In this document: positions 12,344 to 24,100 of the stretch, one piece after another
Numbering within the stretch: position 1 is the stretch's first letter
Layout of the letters: the number at the start of each line of letters is the position of its first letter
Assembly: GCA_934047225.1 (NCBI GenBank)
Contig: OW203989.1
Span: 2,269,977 to 2,333,976, forward strand
Direction: 5' to 3'
Length of the DNA stretch: 64,000 nucleotides
DNA from: Ypsolopha sequella
Lineage: Eukaryota > Arthropoda > Insecta > Lepidoptera > Ypsolophidae
Position numbers and translations under genes: made by a program
The notes under the pieces: model-generated
The model's input: the letters and a program-made list of their open reading frames with translations, nothing else
The model's database searches: none
Told to the model about the DNA's origin: nothing

Positions 12344-12641
12344 TAAAAACCGGCCAAGTGCGAGTCGGACACGCGCACGAAGGGTTCCGTACCATTATCT
12401 ATAAAAACGGCAAAAAAATCACGTTTGTTGAATGGGAGCCCCCTTAAATATTTATTTAATTCTGATTTTCAGTATTTTTTGTTATAGCGGCAACAGAAAT
12501 ACATGATCTGTGAAAATTTCAACTAACTAACTATCACGGTTCATGAGATACAGCCTGGTGACAGACGGACATACAGACGGACAGCGGAGTCTTAGTAATA
12601 GGGTCCCGTTGGTTACCCTTTGGGTCCGGGACCCTAAAAAA
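12344..12641 (-). repeat. GGTTCCGTA-type repeat, family F
   Basis: This is the best copy in the window. It begins CCGGCCAAGTGCGAGTCGG, has AGGGTTCCGTACCATTATCT, TGAAAATTTCAACTAACTA, CACGGTTCATGAGATACAGC and a GACGGACATACAGACGGAC tract, and ends GGGACCCT. The element is widespread in Lepidoptera as I know it; its class is uncertain. Confidence 0.85.
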
Positions 12642-12999
12642 CAAGACATTAAATCCAGTTTTCTTAACTTATTTACTCTGAAATACGTTTTTCTACCTTC
12701 TACGAGTAAATAACCTGTCTGATCCATCATCCCAGTTTTGATAAATTACACATTTTCGGTTTGCTCGACCCGCCTACTTTTTTCGCTTAGTTCTAAATGA
12801 TATAAATCATATAGAGGGACACGAAACGTACGTTATTTGAGGAATTAGGAAGAGAAAACAATACTGCTAACAGAAATAATAAAAAAACTTGAGAAATAAC
12901 TGCGCAAGAGAAAAATTACTCAGGACTTTAGTTAGTTAGCTCGTGTCTTTGCGTTTTAATTTTTCTATTTAAGAAAAGAAAATCGTTATGATAGGTGTC

Positions 13000-13160
13000 A
13001 GGGGTGTTTCCAAATATGGACTGTGAAATGCAAGTCACCCACGTTTCACCGACATTTATTACGTCCCAGCTTGATGGTCGGTGAACCGCATCACATTGAC
13101 GCAGACCGAACTCTAATGTGCTCCTACAGGATTTGATCCCACGACCTCGGAGACGTTCAG
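13000..13160 (-). mobile_element. tRNA-type SINE
   Basis: Read on the minus strand it has GATTTGATCC / GGGATCAAATCC near the head and the body CGTAATAAATGTCGGTGAAA then CGTGGGTGACTTGCATTTC, matching the SINE bodies at 28722 and 1051. The head is truncated. Confidence 0.65.
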
Positions 13161-13620
13161 TATAATCAGTAGAATAAAGTTTTAGGAAAATCAGCACTCT
13201 TTACACCCTGCGTTCGACTTCGTCGGGCGGTTACTGAAACCGGATATAGCTGCCTACCCAAAACCAAAATTTGGTTGCAACCTCATTATTGTTACCGAAA
13301 AATAGATTTTATTGTAAAGGAAAACCGCCAGTGTGTCAGTGTCTTTATTACTGTTTTATGCATCTATCTGGTTTGAAATACAAACTTGGTTGAATGGACG
13401 ATATTTTTACGTCGATAAATATAGAACGGTAGCTTCCGACTGGAGATGAAAATAGTGACACTTTACCCAGAATAATGGTCGACCAAAATAGATCTCGATG
13501 TGAGATTTTATGTTTATACGGTCGCTCGCTATAAACGTTATAAGGAGTACAGGCCCCGTAGCATAATGTTAAATCGCGGGCGATGCGACTTAATTGAATC
13601 ACAGGTGCGAGGAGCACTAT

Positions 13621-13698
13621 CGCTTTCAGAAGTATCGTGATTGGCTACGACAAACGTCACACATAATTTCTAGCCAATCATGATACCTTGGAAAGCGA
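13621..13698. repeat. Short inverted repeat around a 20-bp spacer
   Basis: CGCTTTCAGAAGTATCGTGA and TTGGCTA on the left pair with TAGCCAATCATGATACC and TTGGAAAGCG on the right. Likely a very small MITE. Confidence 0.65.
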
Positions 13699-14093
13699 CA
13701 GCTATAGATGTAGAAGTTAGATAATAAGGCCCCTGACGTTCTTAAATGTGATACGGAATCTATAACGTGAGAAAAGGAACGAAATTCTCGAGTTGTATCT
13801 GAAAGCGTCCTTATTTATTTTTCTCATAGATGGAGTGAAAGGCACAGTGTCTCACTAGGTCCCAAAATTATTTTTCCTCGGGCGACCCTTGCTACGCTCT
13901 GTATTCTAATTTAGAATCCTAAATTTTGTTTTGGATTCAAAATAGCGCCCTCGCCTCAGAAACACTATATATTCGCGACTATATTATTCGCGACTATATT
14001 ATTCGCGACTGTCTAAGTATCGGTTCCTTTAAGAAAAGTTTAAAGAAAAGTTCCTCTCACAATCTGAATACATAGATATTATATACAAGGTGA

Positions 14094-14350
14094 ATTTGTG
14101 AACATCGTCCAAATTCATACTTAAGCCTTGGTAAGTGATCAGCATCATGAACCAATAACGATTTTTGTAAAATTTATAAAATGAAATTTTGTCTCCCCAT
14201 AGTGATTCACTCAGGACTGGGAGTGAATTACTAAGGGAAGTCGAAATTTCATTATACGAATTTCACAAAAATTGTTATTGATCCATGATACTGATCACTT
14301 ACCAAGCCACCAGTATGAATTTGGACGATGATCAAAAAGTCACCTTGTAT
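14094..14350. mobile_element. Foldback MITE, family K, copy 1
   Basis: The right tip, reverse-complemented, reads ACAAGGTGACTTTTTGATCA. The left tip is ACAAGGTGAATTTGTGAACA. Both continue with CATCGTCCAAATTCATAC, GGTAAGTGATCAG and AAAATGAAATTT. The flanks are TATATA-rich, so TA or TATA duplication is plausible. The second copy at 54598-54853 interrupts repeat H, fixing the boundaries. Confidence 0.85.
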
Positions 14351-16934
14351 ATTTATGTTTATGTAGTTTATTGCACACTATGTATATTTATAATATTTTA
14401 TAGATTGTATTTATAGTAAGTATTGATATACATTTTTATTTTGTTATAAAACTCGTATAATTTTTTTGTTCTTCTTCTCTGTATAATTGTAATATAAAGT
14501 TCAATACATATCAATTACATGTAATTCAGATCGTCAAGAATGTAGAAGCTTTTCAATACTTACTAAATCTCAATTAGGTTATAAATTACAGTCTTTTATA
14601 CCACTAACCGCTCCGAAAGTAACGCATCCATAACAAACAGAGCACTCAAAAACTTATATAAATCATGCAAACACACACATCTATATTATCTACCATTTAA
14701 CACAAGCCACCACAAATGAAGTTATTCAAAAACCATCCCTATGACCAGTAAGTAGGAGTTAAAACATCTGTCTAAAAGCCGTCGCATTCGATACAGAATA
14801 CTAAAAGTAAGGCAAATACTCCAGTGAATCATTGAACATTGACCCGGCCAGGGTTGCCACTCGACACTTGACATAGATAAATATTTTATATACTCGTGAC
14901 CTGTCGGGATCTAGGTAACTACTTTGGCTGAATACACATGGTCCAAAAATACTTGATATTTGCGTGGTTTTAATTGTGGTCAGTTGCTACATTGTGAGAA
15001 TTACACTGTTAAAAATACAGTGTTTGAAGAATACAATGTACCAACGCATGTGATTAAAGCTAATGTCATATTTTTTCAGCCTTCATTCAAGCGTAAGAAA
15101 AACTTTTTTTGTGTAGATTGGTGTTCATACGAATTTTATAAAACTGTAATTTTTGTTACGAGGCTTGAAAAATTAAATAATATGGTAGTGTATATTTTAT
15201 TCTTGCTTTCTAGGCCTTTGCCGCTTGGATTGGATTTTTTGTTATACCCAGGGTATTATCCAATAACCTGGGAAAAAAATATACATAAATTATCTCGCTG
15301 CAAAACTTGCCTTATGATCTGACGATTGGTTGCACAGTTAGAAGTTTATAACTTTTGGATAATAATATTATTGGCGGATAATAAACAATATCTAGATTTT
15401 TCTGGCTTTATGAAGATTAGTAGCAACTAGGGTTGCGCCGAATTTTCGTTTTATAATCGGTATTCAGCATATTCGGCAGTTTTACCGAATATTCGTATTC
15501 TGCCGAATGATTCTGACCACATTGAGGGCGGCTTATACTTCTCATGTTATTCATTTAAATAAGCCATCAAAACATTTTCAGAGTATGATTGAATATTTTT
15601 TCGAGTCTTCCATGATATAAAATTTGTAAATCATTAAATAACGCTCTTGCGATTTTGGCGGCAAGAGACCGTTTTCTGCAATTTGCGCCTAATTCAAGGT
15701 ATCATTGGTGGAGTAGATTCCATGTTAATATCGGATTCCTCGTTTGAACTCATATTATTATTTTGTTTATAAATATCAGTAGGAAAGTCGCAACAATCTT
15801 TGACGTTTCTAATATCAAAATGGCGCGCATTTCCAAACGTGCGCATGGTGAAAATTAGAACTACATCTTTCGTCTCATTTTCTCTTTAGTATTAAACGTA
15901 CAAACGTATTGAGTAAAAGCACTGGAAGTTCGAAGGAGGTTCGAGCATTCAACTTATTTATTCTCGTAATGTGAAATTCCTTGGTGGAATTCTTATTTAT
16001 TTTTGATGGAAATTTAAAAAGTGTGTAACACTTTCAAACAATGTATACAGGCTTCGGAAATGCATTTTTTGAGCAAATGTGTTGAAAAATTTTTTTATTT
16101 ATTCATTTAAAAAAAAATAAGACATATTCATAAATCCAAATTCAATCAATCAAAATTTAGTAAAGATTTTGCTTTCTTTAGAAAAAAAAAAATCAGTGCA
16201 TATCCCAGCATACAGTACAATAAAGGCAAAAAAGAATTTGACACTTTTTTATACAAAACCAGGACAATGTTACGAAAAAAACAAAAAGAAATGCCATTAA
16301 AAATCGTTAAAAAGTCATTAAAATGTTGTTGTGTCTTTGACAGCCATCCCTAGCACCATGCACTCAGTATTCACAACACCTGGCGCGCTGCCAGCCCTGC
16401 TTCAACTGTTGATGCTGCAGCCACACGCACGCCCTCACACACACACACACACACGTAACCTCACGCAAACGAACAAACACATCCAGGAAGTTATATCAAA
16501 ATAATATTTGGACTGACTTGGGGTTATTGCATGTTTGAATTGTATTTAACTTTGCTATTCGGATCTAATTTGACAGAAATGAATTACTGACCGTATTTTA
16601 TGACCCCCTCTCTGTGTTTCGACAATTTCCGTAGGTTTAATCTCGTAGGGACACATTTTTATTTAGTCTGTATGCTTTGGAAGGTATACCTATGTTATAC
16701 TGTGATTCCTTTTTGTTCATCAAATACACCGACTAACAAACATTTTGCTGGAACGAAATAATGATCGTTAAGAGGCCCTTATCACGCCTGGATTTTTCTT
16801 ATTGTTCATACAAAAGGTAAAACTAATTGTGAATTCAACAGCTTATTTTCTTCATATTTTTTTTCATAAATATTTTCTAGCTACATTTAACTACGTCTCT
16901 GTATAGCCTAAAAAGCGAAATTTGATGAAATACC
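14351..16934. other. AT-rich stretch without recognisable gene
   Basis: A 120-codon frame at 14960-15322 has no recognisable motif, no codon-usage signal I can judge and no splice context. It is more likely chance. 15425-15510 carries CCGAATATTCG-type short repeats, and 16437-16456 is a CA microsatellite after a GC-richer patch (16345-16440). Confidence 0.5.
16437..16456. repeat. (CA)n microsatellite
   Basis: About ten CA units. Confidence 0.85.
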
Positions 16935-17150
16935 ATCGTTTTAGCTGTCAGTATATCGTGAATAATGCCTCGTTTTTACGCAAAGTTTAGCAATTTTTAT
17001 AATTTTTATTTACACTCTAAACAAAAAAGAGAGAAATACAGACGTCGTTCATGTAAAAAAGACTAAGTTTTTACACTTTTCTATAAATAAACAGTTATCG
17101 TTTCATGGAAAACAGTTTTTACCTGAAACCATTTGATAAATTCGGCGCCG
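16935..17150 (+). repeat. Dispersed repeat L, copy 1
   Basis: CGTTTTTACGC, AAAGAGAGAAATACAGA, ACACTTTTCTATAAATAAA and CATGGAAAACAGTTTTTACC occur in the same order and orientation at 31935-32160. Confidence 0.8.
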
Positions 17151-17319
17151 TTTGAATATCTCGCCATCTCGCACCTCTTGATGAGAGATGGATCAGAGTG
17201 CGGTGTGGGGAGGAAGATAAACATACCTATATCTTAAAATGTGTGAAAAGTTTCATTGAGATCAAAGCCATCAGGACGTCACAAATACCTAAAACATTTA
17301 CATGGTAGCTGAGTAGGAA

Positions 17320-17592
17320 GGGCTCACTTAAAATGTGAATCTACGGATGTGGCCTGTGGCTTGCACTTGTCCTCAAAAACACTTCTGACACCTTCTGGGT
17401 GTCATGTCGTGACGATATACTTATATTGCGTGTTAATTTGATAACCTTTTTCCTTCAAACAGGATGTTCTACCCATATACCCAAATTGGACTCACAGCTT
17501 AACGTGCCTTTCGAAGCACGCATACCGAACACAAAATTGGATTCGAACCCGCGGGTTAGTAGTCGAGTACTCTAACCACTAGACTCCAGAGG
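17320..17592 (-). mobile_element. tRNA-headed SINE
   Basis: On the minus strand it opens with GGAGTCTAGTGGTTAGAG and a B box GGGTTCGAATCC, then TGCGTGCTTCGAAAGGCACG and TTAAGCTGTGAG. It continues into the body seen at 28722-28985. The tRNA part lacks a complete foldable cloverleaf, so it is a SINE and not a tRNA gene. Confidence 0.75.
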
Positions 17593-18321
17593 TAGTCCAA
17601 AATATATGTTCTGGAAATTTTTTGTTCTGGTATTTATCTACTATCCACATTTCTGCAAAATGTTCACGTTTGACACTATTTATTTGTACTTATTAATTTA
17701 CAATGAGATAGTGTGTGATGCTTGTGTGTGTGAGTAACGTTGTCGGAAGTGTGTGAGTGTGTGTGTAGTCAATGAGCCAAGTGGCACAATAACAAAAGGC
17801 CTTATCCTAATTGTATTTGAAACGGATAATATGAAAATTTACTAGTTAATTTAAAAAGTTACCAAACTGATTTTCATTTTGCTTTCAATTGTACATAAAG
17901 TAAAATTCTCCGTTTTACACAACTAAATTGATAACGAAAAACACTATAGAGACACGCATTTTCTATTAACGTAATAGGAAAACTTTTAAAACTATGAATA
18001 AAAAGTTCAACATGGACAGTTTAATATAGTCTTAGCTTTTCATCTTAAATATTTCCTACAAAAATAAATGAGTTTTTTTCAAGACGGAACCTAACGGAGG
18101 ATTCCACGACAAAGCTTGCTTCGTTAAAGTGGGCTATCGAGCAGGCTAATGAACGTTGAGATGAGAGCCCCCACTTAAAAACTCTCAGTCCATCATTGAT
18201 GAGAGCTTCTTCTTAAACACCGGTATTTTTCCTTGTTGACATAACAAGCGAAATCTTCTTAAAGGCTTTACGGGTATCTGATAACTAAATAGCATTTAAT
18301 TAATTTTAATTATTGTTGCGC

Positions 18322-18563
18322 AAGTGGAAGGCTAAGCTCGCCCAGGCCGCCCTAGAAGTAGGTATGCCGACCAAATTGGCGACAATCTGCAGAAGGGCAA
18401 AGCCAAAAGGACCCGGAATAGAAGAGCTTATATGACTAGATTGATTGATGTGGAAGAAGCGAAAGAAGTGTGTCAGGATCGTAGCAGATGGCCTAATTCT
18501 CTGGGAGACAGGAGTGAGTATCTGTATGTATGTGAGTATGGTCTCGTCAAAATCTTCATATAA
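18322..18563 (+). pseudogene. LINE reverse-transcriptase C-terminal remnant
   Basis: From 18339 the + frame reads RPGRPRSRYADQIGDN, then RRAYMTRLIDVEEAKEV and CQDRSRWPN, closing with a stop at 18561. GRP-R-Y-D.. followed by W...A.DR..W is the usual C-terminal tail of insect endonuclease-RT LINEs. Upstream of 18339 the frame is broken by TAA, and only the tail survives. A fragment with the same MEEAKEV motif lies at 37090-37175 on the other strand. Confidence 0.75.
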
Positions 18564-19128
18564 AACTTCGAAGGATCGATTTATCATTACCGCACGGTAG
18601 AACCCTTCGGGACAAGGGTCTGATAAAAACGAAGAGGATCTAAACCCAACATTGCGTCAATAAAATCAGATACGAGTACCAGGCGTTTATAATACCCATA
18701 AAAGAGGTTGCGGCATGTCACGTCCCACGTCCCACGTCATGACGTAGAAGCTTTTGGGACCAATAGTAATTGAACAGGAAGCTATCTTGAAAATGGAATT
18801 CATCTTGTTTTTTTACACACTTATGTTGGCTGGTTATCCCACTGCATATTATTAGGGATTCTGTAACGGTGAGGCTTCACTTCACGCAAATATTCGCCTG
18901 TTAGGAGAACATCCAATTCTGTCGCTGTAAATTTTTCGTTGAGAACTGTTAAAAACAGGGTGATCGCCATCTTCGGTCGAAATGAAGCCGCACCACAATA
19001 TCATCATTACTATTCCTAAGTACCTTAAAACTGCATCATCAGTTTTGCACAACATCATCATTTTGCATCAGTTTTGACTAATGAATCTTGAAAGCTCACG
19101 AAATTAGGATATACTCGTAGCGACGTGT

Positions 19129-19447
19129 CGCAGCCGGATTGTGAAATACCCGCCTTTTTATAATTAATCGAAACAGTACACTAAAATTCAAAATTCACTC
19201 AATAGTTATTCAACAAAACCTTATTACCTATGTATTGTGTATGTTGCTATCACAAAGTTTCTATTGGTTTCTGTAAATGAGAATTTCAAAAATTTTGAAT
19301 TGAAATAGTTTTGAAATTCTAATTTACATGAAATTTAATTCATAGGTAGTAAGGTTTTCTTGAATAACTATTGAGTAAATTCTGAATTTAAGTGTTCTGT
19401 TTTGATTAATTAGAAAAAGGTGGGTTTTTCACAATCCGGCTGCAAAA
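19129..19447. mobile_element. Foldback MITE, family M, uninterrupted copy
   Basis: The ends GCAGCCGGATTGTGAAA and TTTTTCACAATCCGGCTGC head ~120-bp inverted arms (TTAATCGAAACA, CACTCAATAGTTATTCAA, AAACCTTA). The second copy at 51920-52434 carries another MITE inside its left arm. Confidence 0.9.
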
Positions 19448-19742
19448 CCGCTCTCAAATGCATTAGAAATTTTAGACCATTTAGAAATTTTGCATACTAA
19501 TTTCAGTGACACGAAAATGAAAATTTTTGCAGCCAGGTCCCACTCTAATTGGTTTTAAAAATACCGTCCTTTTCGCATCAACTTCGCAATGTGATACATT
19601 TTGAAATTAAGTCCGTTCTGCTCTTTAGAATAAGTAATGAAATAATCGTGCGGCACGGCACGGGCTCGGGTCGGCGGTACTCCGCGAGGCGTGCGGCTAC
19701 CCGCGCCTGCGTCCCCACTGTCCCCCGACTCCCCTTGACCCC

Positions 19743-19779
19743 CCGGAGCTGTTGCAAGGTCCCCTTGCAACAGCTCCGG
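19743..19779. promoter_or_regulatory. Perfect 17-bp hairpin with 3-nt loop
   Basis: CCGGAGCTGTTGCAAGG, loop TCC, then its exact reverse complement. The 3' arm ends on the G of a possible donor (GTGAGT from 19779). If transcribed, the very stable stem would abut or mask that donor and sit 57 nt before the start codon of gene 1. A role in splicing or translation is inference. Confidence 0.85.
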
Positions 19780-19835
19780 TGAGTCGTGGGACAGTGGACA
19801 ACCGCAGACTTTCTGACCCGTGCCCGTGCTTGCAG
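19779..19835 (+). other. Possible 57-bp 5' UTR intron of gene 1
   Basis: A GTGAGT donor at 19779 and a CCCGTGCTTGCAG acceptor ending at 19835 define a 57-bp GT-AG interval. The acceptor is convincing. The donor is only one option, and the true upstream exon could lie further away. Confidence 0.45.
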
Positions 19836-19836
19836 G

Positions 19837-20646
19837 ATGCACGCGGTGGGACTCCACTCCGCCCTCGCCATCCGGCGGGAGCGCAAGCGTCGCGCCGAGC
19901 AGCAGCGGGCCAAGGAGCGACGGTATTCCGTCCAGTCATCAGAGTCCGGTGTCACCTCTCCACACTGTTCCACTGGAAGTTTAGAACGACGACGCTTCAA
20001 GAAGACCAGAACCACCGATAATGAAGTCGTCTCTTCAGTTGGAATGCTCCATTTGGGCGTCGTTTTCATCGTGTTGGGAATATTTTTGATCGGGTCGGGC
20101 TTATTGCCTGATGACGTCACGTCATGGAGTGCCGTGGGATCTGTTAGCTGGTTCAACGAGCTGGTGTGTTCGGGGTTGTTCGCGGTTGGGATCGGAATCT
20201 TCCTGATCGTGCTGCACAAGTATCTCATAAAAAGCGAAGAGGATGCTCTTGAGGAATATGTTCAGAAGCAGCTGACGAGGTCTCGTTCCGGGCATAGGTT
20301 GGAGAGAGACCTGGAGACGGGCGGAATGCATACGAAGAATTCCAGGCGAGCGAAGGCGGCTGAGAATATGATAGAGTCTAGTGAGACGTACACGGAGTCA
20401 CCGGATCGACAGCACGGATTCGTGAATGCACTGGCTCTGAACGGTGACTCGATGAGAGACTCCCCCTTGGAGCAGATAGTCGAAGAGGACATATCAGTTG
20501 CTTCGGAGATGGGGAGGGGCCTGGAAAGGTTCAACAAAGACACGTACTCAACCCCGTCGGTGGCTCTGAGCCTGAGCCCCGGCTCACCATCAGACACTAA
20601 GGAGCTGCTGTCAGATGGGAGGTACATGATCATGTCGAGGATGTGA
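19837..20646 (+). CDS. Gene 1: two-helix membrane protein, 269 residues
   Basis: The ATG at 19837 is the second base after a good acceptor (TTGCAG ending at 19835). An in-frame ATG at 19786 would lie inside the presumed intron and adds only intron-like residues, so I reject it. The N-terminus is basic (IRRERKRRAEQQRAKERR, residues 12-29) and Ser-rich. Helix 1 is about 68-90 (GMLHLGVVFIVLGIFLIG), followed by a short PDD loop. Helix 2 is about 108-129 (ELVCSGLFAVGIGIFLIVLH). The remaining 140 residues are charged and Ser-rich (EEYVQKQLTRSRSGHRLERD, residues 139-158), with no signal peptide and no enzymatic motif. Function is unknown. The helix pair with GIGIF recalls vertebrate TMEM200 proteins, from memory only. 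GC content and codon use far above the flanks support real coding. It lacks the introns of its presumed paralog, gene 2. Confidence 0.85.
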   Translation: MHAVGLHSALAIRRERKRRAEQQRAKERRYSVQSSESGVTSPHCSTGSLERRRFKKTRTTDNEVVSSVGMLHLGVVFIVLGIFLIGSGLLPDDVTSWSAVGSVSWFNELVCSGLFAVGIGIFLIVLHKYLIKSEEDALEEYVQKQLTRSRSGHRLERDLETGGMHTKNSRRAKAAENMIESSETYTESPDRQHGFVNALALNGDSMRDSPLEQIVEEDISVASEMGRGLERFNKDTYSTPSVALSLSPGSPSDTKELLSDGRYMIMSRM

Positions 20647-21180
20647 GCAGTTTAGATTTCGGCGGATAACTTCGAGCAACGTTAAATACGAAGCGTAGTT
20701 GATATTTGGGTGGTTACATAAACTTTCTTTGTACTTTCAACAAAGGTTCGTCATGAATATAAAAATATTGAAACTGAATTTCCTGTTGCTCGAAGTTATT
20801 CCAGCGCCGAAAGTTTTGCGGGTTGCGAATACAGTGAACTGGACTCTATGTAAAAGAGTATTTTCCAACGTCACTTTTCTAATTTGGTGGAAAACGCTTG
20901 AAGCTAATAGCATTTCTGTGTTTCATTGAAATGCTTCTGTATATTTTGATCAGACGGACCAACTCTCAGTAGTTTTAGCGGTTAGTTGTATGGAGCGGCC
21001 AAAAATGGCTTGTGGCGAAATTGGGAACAAAACTTTCGTTTTCAGTTGCACGTAACTAAGATAATTAGAACTTTTGACAATTCTCTCACCGAAATTAAAT
21101 ACGTTGTTAAAAAAAGCAATGTGCAAAGAAAAAACCAGTTACAACAATATCTTGAATAAAATAGCTGCGTACATGCTCTA
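20647..21180 (+). other. Probable 3' UTR of gene 1
   Basis: AT content rises sharply after the stop. The first AATAAA lies at 21155. Two short open frames here (20699-20929) are not convincing. Confidence 0.5.
21155..21160 (+). terminator. Candidate polyadenylation signal, gene 1
   Basis: First AATAAA downstream of the gene 1 stop, about 510 bp after it. Later copies exist, so transcript ends may vary. Confidence 0.45.
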
Positions 21181-24100
21181 AGTTCATGTGACAGTAAATT
21201 CGATAAACGAGAAATTAATATCCGATTTTCCCCAATTTTGGCACAAAACCAGGCTCTTTCTTAACTTAGGTTAGGAGATTATGATCTGCATTCTATATTA
21301 TGTATTCATGTATGTATTGGCTTGAGACTGATTGTTGATATACTTCTTTATATACTTGAACGTTTTTATAAGATTAGTGTTTAAAAACTTATCTGTTTAA
21401 TCTCGATGTAAGTTTTTACTTGAACACTTACACGCTGTTAGTGTTGTGTGTTTTGATTATTATTATTATTATTATTATTCATATATAATATCTTAGTGTT
21501 TTGTCAAAAATGTTGCAGGCTTTATTTAGGAACTCGAGTATCAGCTATGACTACTGTTTAAGATTTATTCTTAAACAGGTGTGTACCTGATTGAAGTAAA
21601 GGAGCTGTAAATTAAGTCAAAGCGAAATCATTTTTTATTCTGTAGTAAAACATTTTGTGATATTAAAAAGTCTAAAAAACACTTCTTCAAAACATGTTAA
21701 ACTTTTGATGCATTTTGGTATATTGTGCGAAAGTTACTCAAAAACCTGCAGCACTTTTAGGATAACGAAAAAAAAAACAGCAAAGCTACCGTGTCCACAA
21801 TGTAGGGGTTCCGTCAATGGATTTTTTTTCTGGAATCGTCATCTCAATCTGCACCATCGTATAATTAATCAGCAGACCAAGGCTTTATTTAGTGTTAATG
21901 TTTTTTTCGACGGAATCATACCCAAACAGATACATAATTAATTATTTGTGTAAATTGTTCTCCCGATTTTGTTAAACTACGACATTTTCATATAATTACA
22001 CTCCTTAATATATTATATTGATGCCTTGTTACATCTGGTTTAGACTAGGTCAAACTAGTTTCCCTTAAATAGCTCTGTCACGTTAAAGTTTAAGACTTTA
22101 CTGAAGTAAAGTTGAACAGTGAACACATATAGTTACGTGATGAATTTATCGTATCAAAGTAATAGAGTAAAAAGATTACTAAAATTTGTAAAATTAATAT
22201 TAATATATCAACAGTGACCATAGTGACCATACCGATACTTACCAGGATTGTGCCAAAATAAATATGGCAATAATGTTTTTCACTTTTTCTATCAAATTCG
22301 TAAAATTGAAAAAATTTGATTTTCATTTTCAGCCTACGCTTTTACAAACTGTAGTAAAATTTTCACTCTCATTCATCATCTATAAAACAACTCTCTTCAT
22401 GTAATTCATTTTTTGCATTTCTAAGGCTGTGAACACACCATTATTCGTCGTAATTTCGTAACATACAAAACTTATTAGTTAAAACTAAAATAACCTTGTA
22501 CTTTTTCTTACCCACTAAGTTGATATTATTAATATAAGTAACCACGAGCTTTGTTACACAATGCTCAAAATAGATTTTAAATTAGTTTCCTTTAGCCATT
22601 TTATCACGGTCTACCTACAAATTCAAGATAAAAAATTAAAAGCTTCTCTCTCCTTTAATAAAAGAAGCTTAAATCGTAGTTATAATTATAAAGCTTCACA
22701 TTTATAAATATTAACTTAATTTAGTTTTATAACTTTCCACTCTAAAGTATACAAATATTTTTCCTTCCTCCCTAACGCCTATCTATCTGTAAGAGCTGTG
22801 TATAAGACATTGCCTTATTAAAAATCGTGTCCCACTACGTAGGTATATATTGTAATTTTATGGCACAATTTAATAAATGTTTAATTATTTTCTATCGTTG
22901 TTTAGAACAGGCTAGAAGTGTGTGTGACTCTGTGTAAACGACTGCTTCGTGATTAAAACTTATACGAAAAGGTAAAAAAAAACACGAATTTTATCAACAA
23001 AATAAACAATTATTCTAATCGAGTATTGTATTTTTTAAATATAGGTACTTATTTAATAACTTTAAACATACTGTGGAGCAGTTTTAAAATATTTAAGAGT
23101 TATAAAAATATATAGTGATGAAGGGTCTTGTTAGCTTGCTGATGAACACGCCTTTACCTGTACGTATATTTTGTTATTTCTGGAAATCTAAATGTGATAA
23201 ATAATTACCTACAGTCTATTTGTTGAATTTTTTTTCAAGTAAAAAATTTTTGAATTTGAATTACTCCGAATTTTATGTTTGTATATGAAAAGTAAAAATC
23301 GTATCTTAAAAATAGACTTTGTACTTCGCACACGAAATAGCATAAAATAAGCTAAACGCACTCACGTCTGTAAAATTTCTTGTGCCTATAAGTAGATTTT
23401 TTTACATTTAAGTAGTTATTATTAAATATAATACCTCTGGCTATATATATCATTGTAAATATCTCGTAAATTACTGCTAAATACCTACTTATACTCAAAA
23501 ATAAAAACTAATTTTGAGTCGAAACAACAGTGCACTTTTTCATGACGCAAAATTAAAGCGAGGAAATGCGCAAAAGTTTGAAAAACTGGTACCATTGAAT
23601 TTTTTAAGAAACAAACATAAAAATGGCAATGAGGAACAAAAAGGATACCTACACAATGAGTTTCTTCTACGATCTGTCTCTCCATTGAATGAAAGGTTTT
23701 ATTTCGCGCGAAGACTCGTTGCTTCAATTTTAAAACTGTCATTATAGGTGATCGCCCGACAGGCAAATCGATTGACGATTGGCAGCAGCATTTTGCGGCT
23801 TCACTTCGCACAAAGATTGGGCTGTCAGCCGCTGACCGATAATGAGGAATGAAACCAAGAATTAAACTAACTTTTTATCCTGATCGGTGGCTGTTCTGTC
23901 GCCTTGACTGGTTTGTAAAGGTTTTAGCCTTACGTCATGAACTGATGATAATGCCTTATATGTAAATACTGGTTTTAATATTTTGCCTATTTTTTAGACT
24001 ATTTTAGTTGATATGGATCTTTGGCATTGTGAAGAATCCTTTTCTTTTGCAACCTAAGCCGCAAATCCACGTATTTATTAAAACTTTAAAAAATAGTTTT

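Larger units (their letters stand above)
19650..19836. repeat. Imperfect GC-rich foldback ahead of gene 1
   Basis: 19650-19740 is a diverged reverse complement of 19781-19836. CCACTGTCCCCCGACTC pairs with GAGTCGTGGGACAGTGG (one mismatch), and GCACGGCACGGG pairs with CCCGTGCCCGTGC. The centre is the perfect hairpin at 19743-19779. The right arm includes the gene 1 splice acceptor, so the left arm holds an inverted imitation of it. This may be a real structure or an assembly/foldback artefact. Confidence 0.7.

Noticed and set aside
14960..15322. 120-codon plus-strand frame
   Set aside because: No motif, no compositional rise and no convincing splice signals. Chance is likely in AT-rich DNA of this size.
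19786..19836. Upstream in-frame ATG for gene 1
   Set aside because: The added 17 residues cover a sequence that reads as an intron end with a good acceptor (TGCTTGCAG), and gene 2 also starts just before its arginine cluster.
19578..20228. 216-codon minus-strand frame opposite gene 1
   Set aside because: It is a shadow of the GC-rich gene 1 exon and its foldback. The plus frame has membrane helices, a proper acceptor and resemblance to gene 2; the minus frame has none of these.
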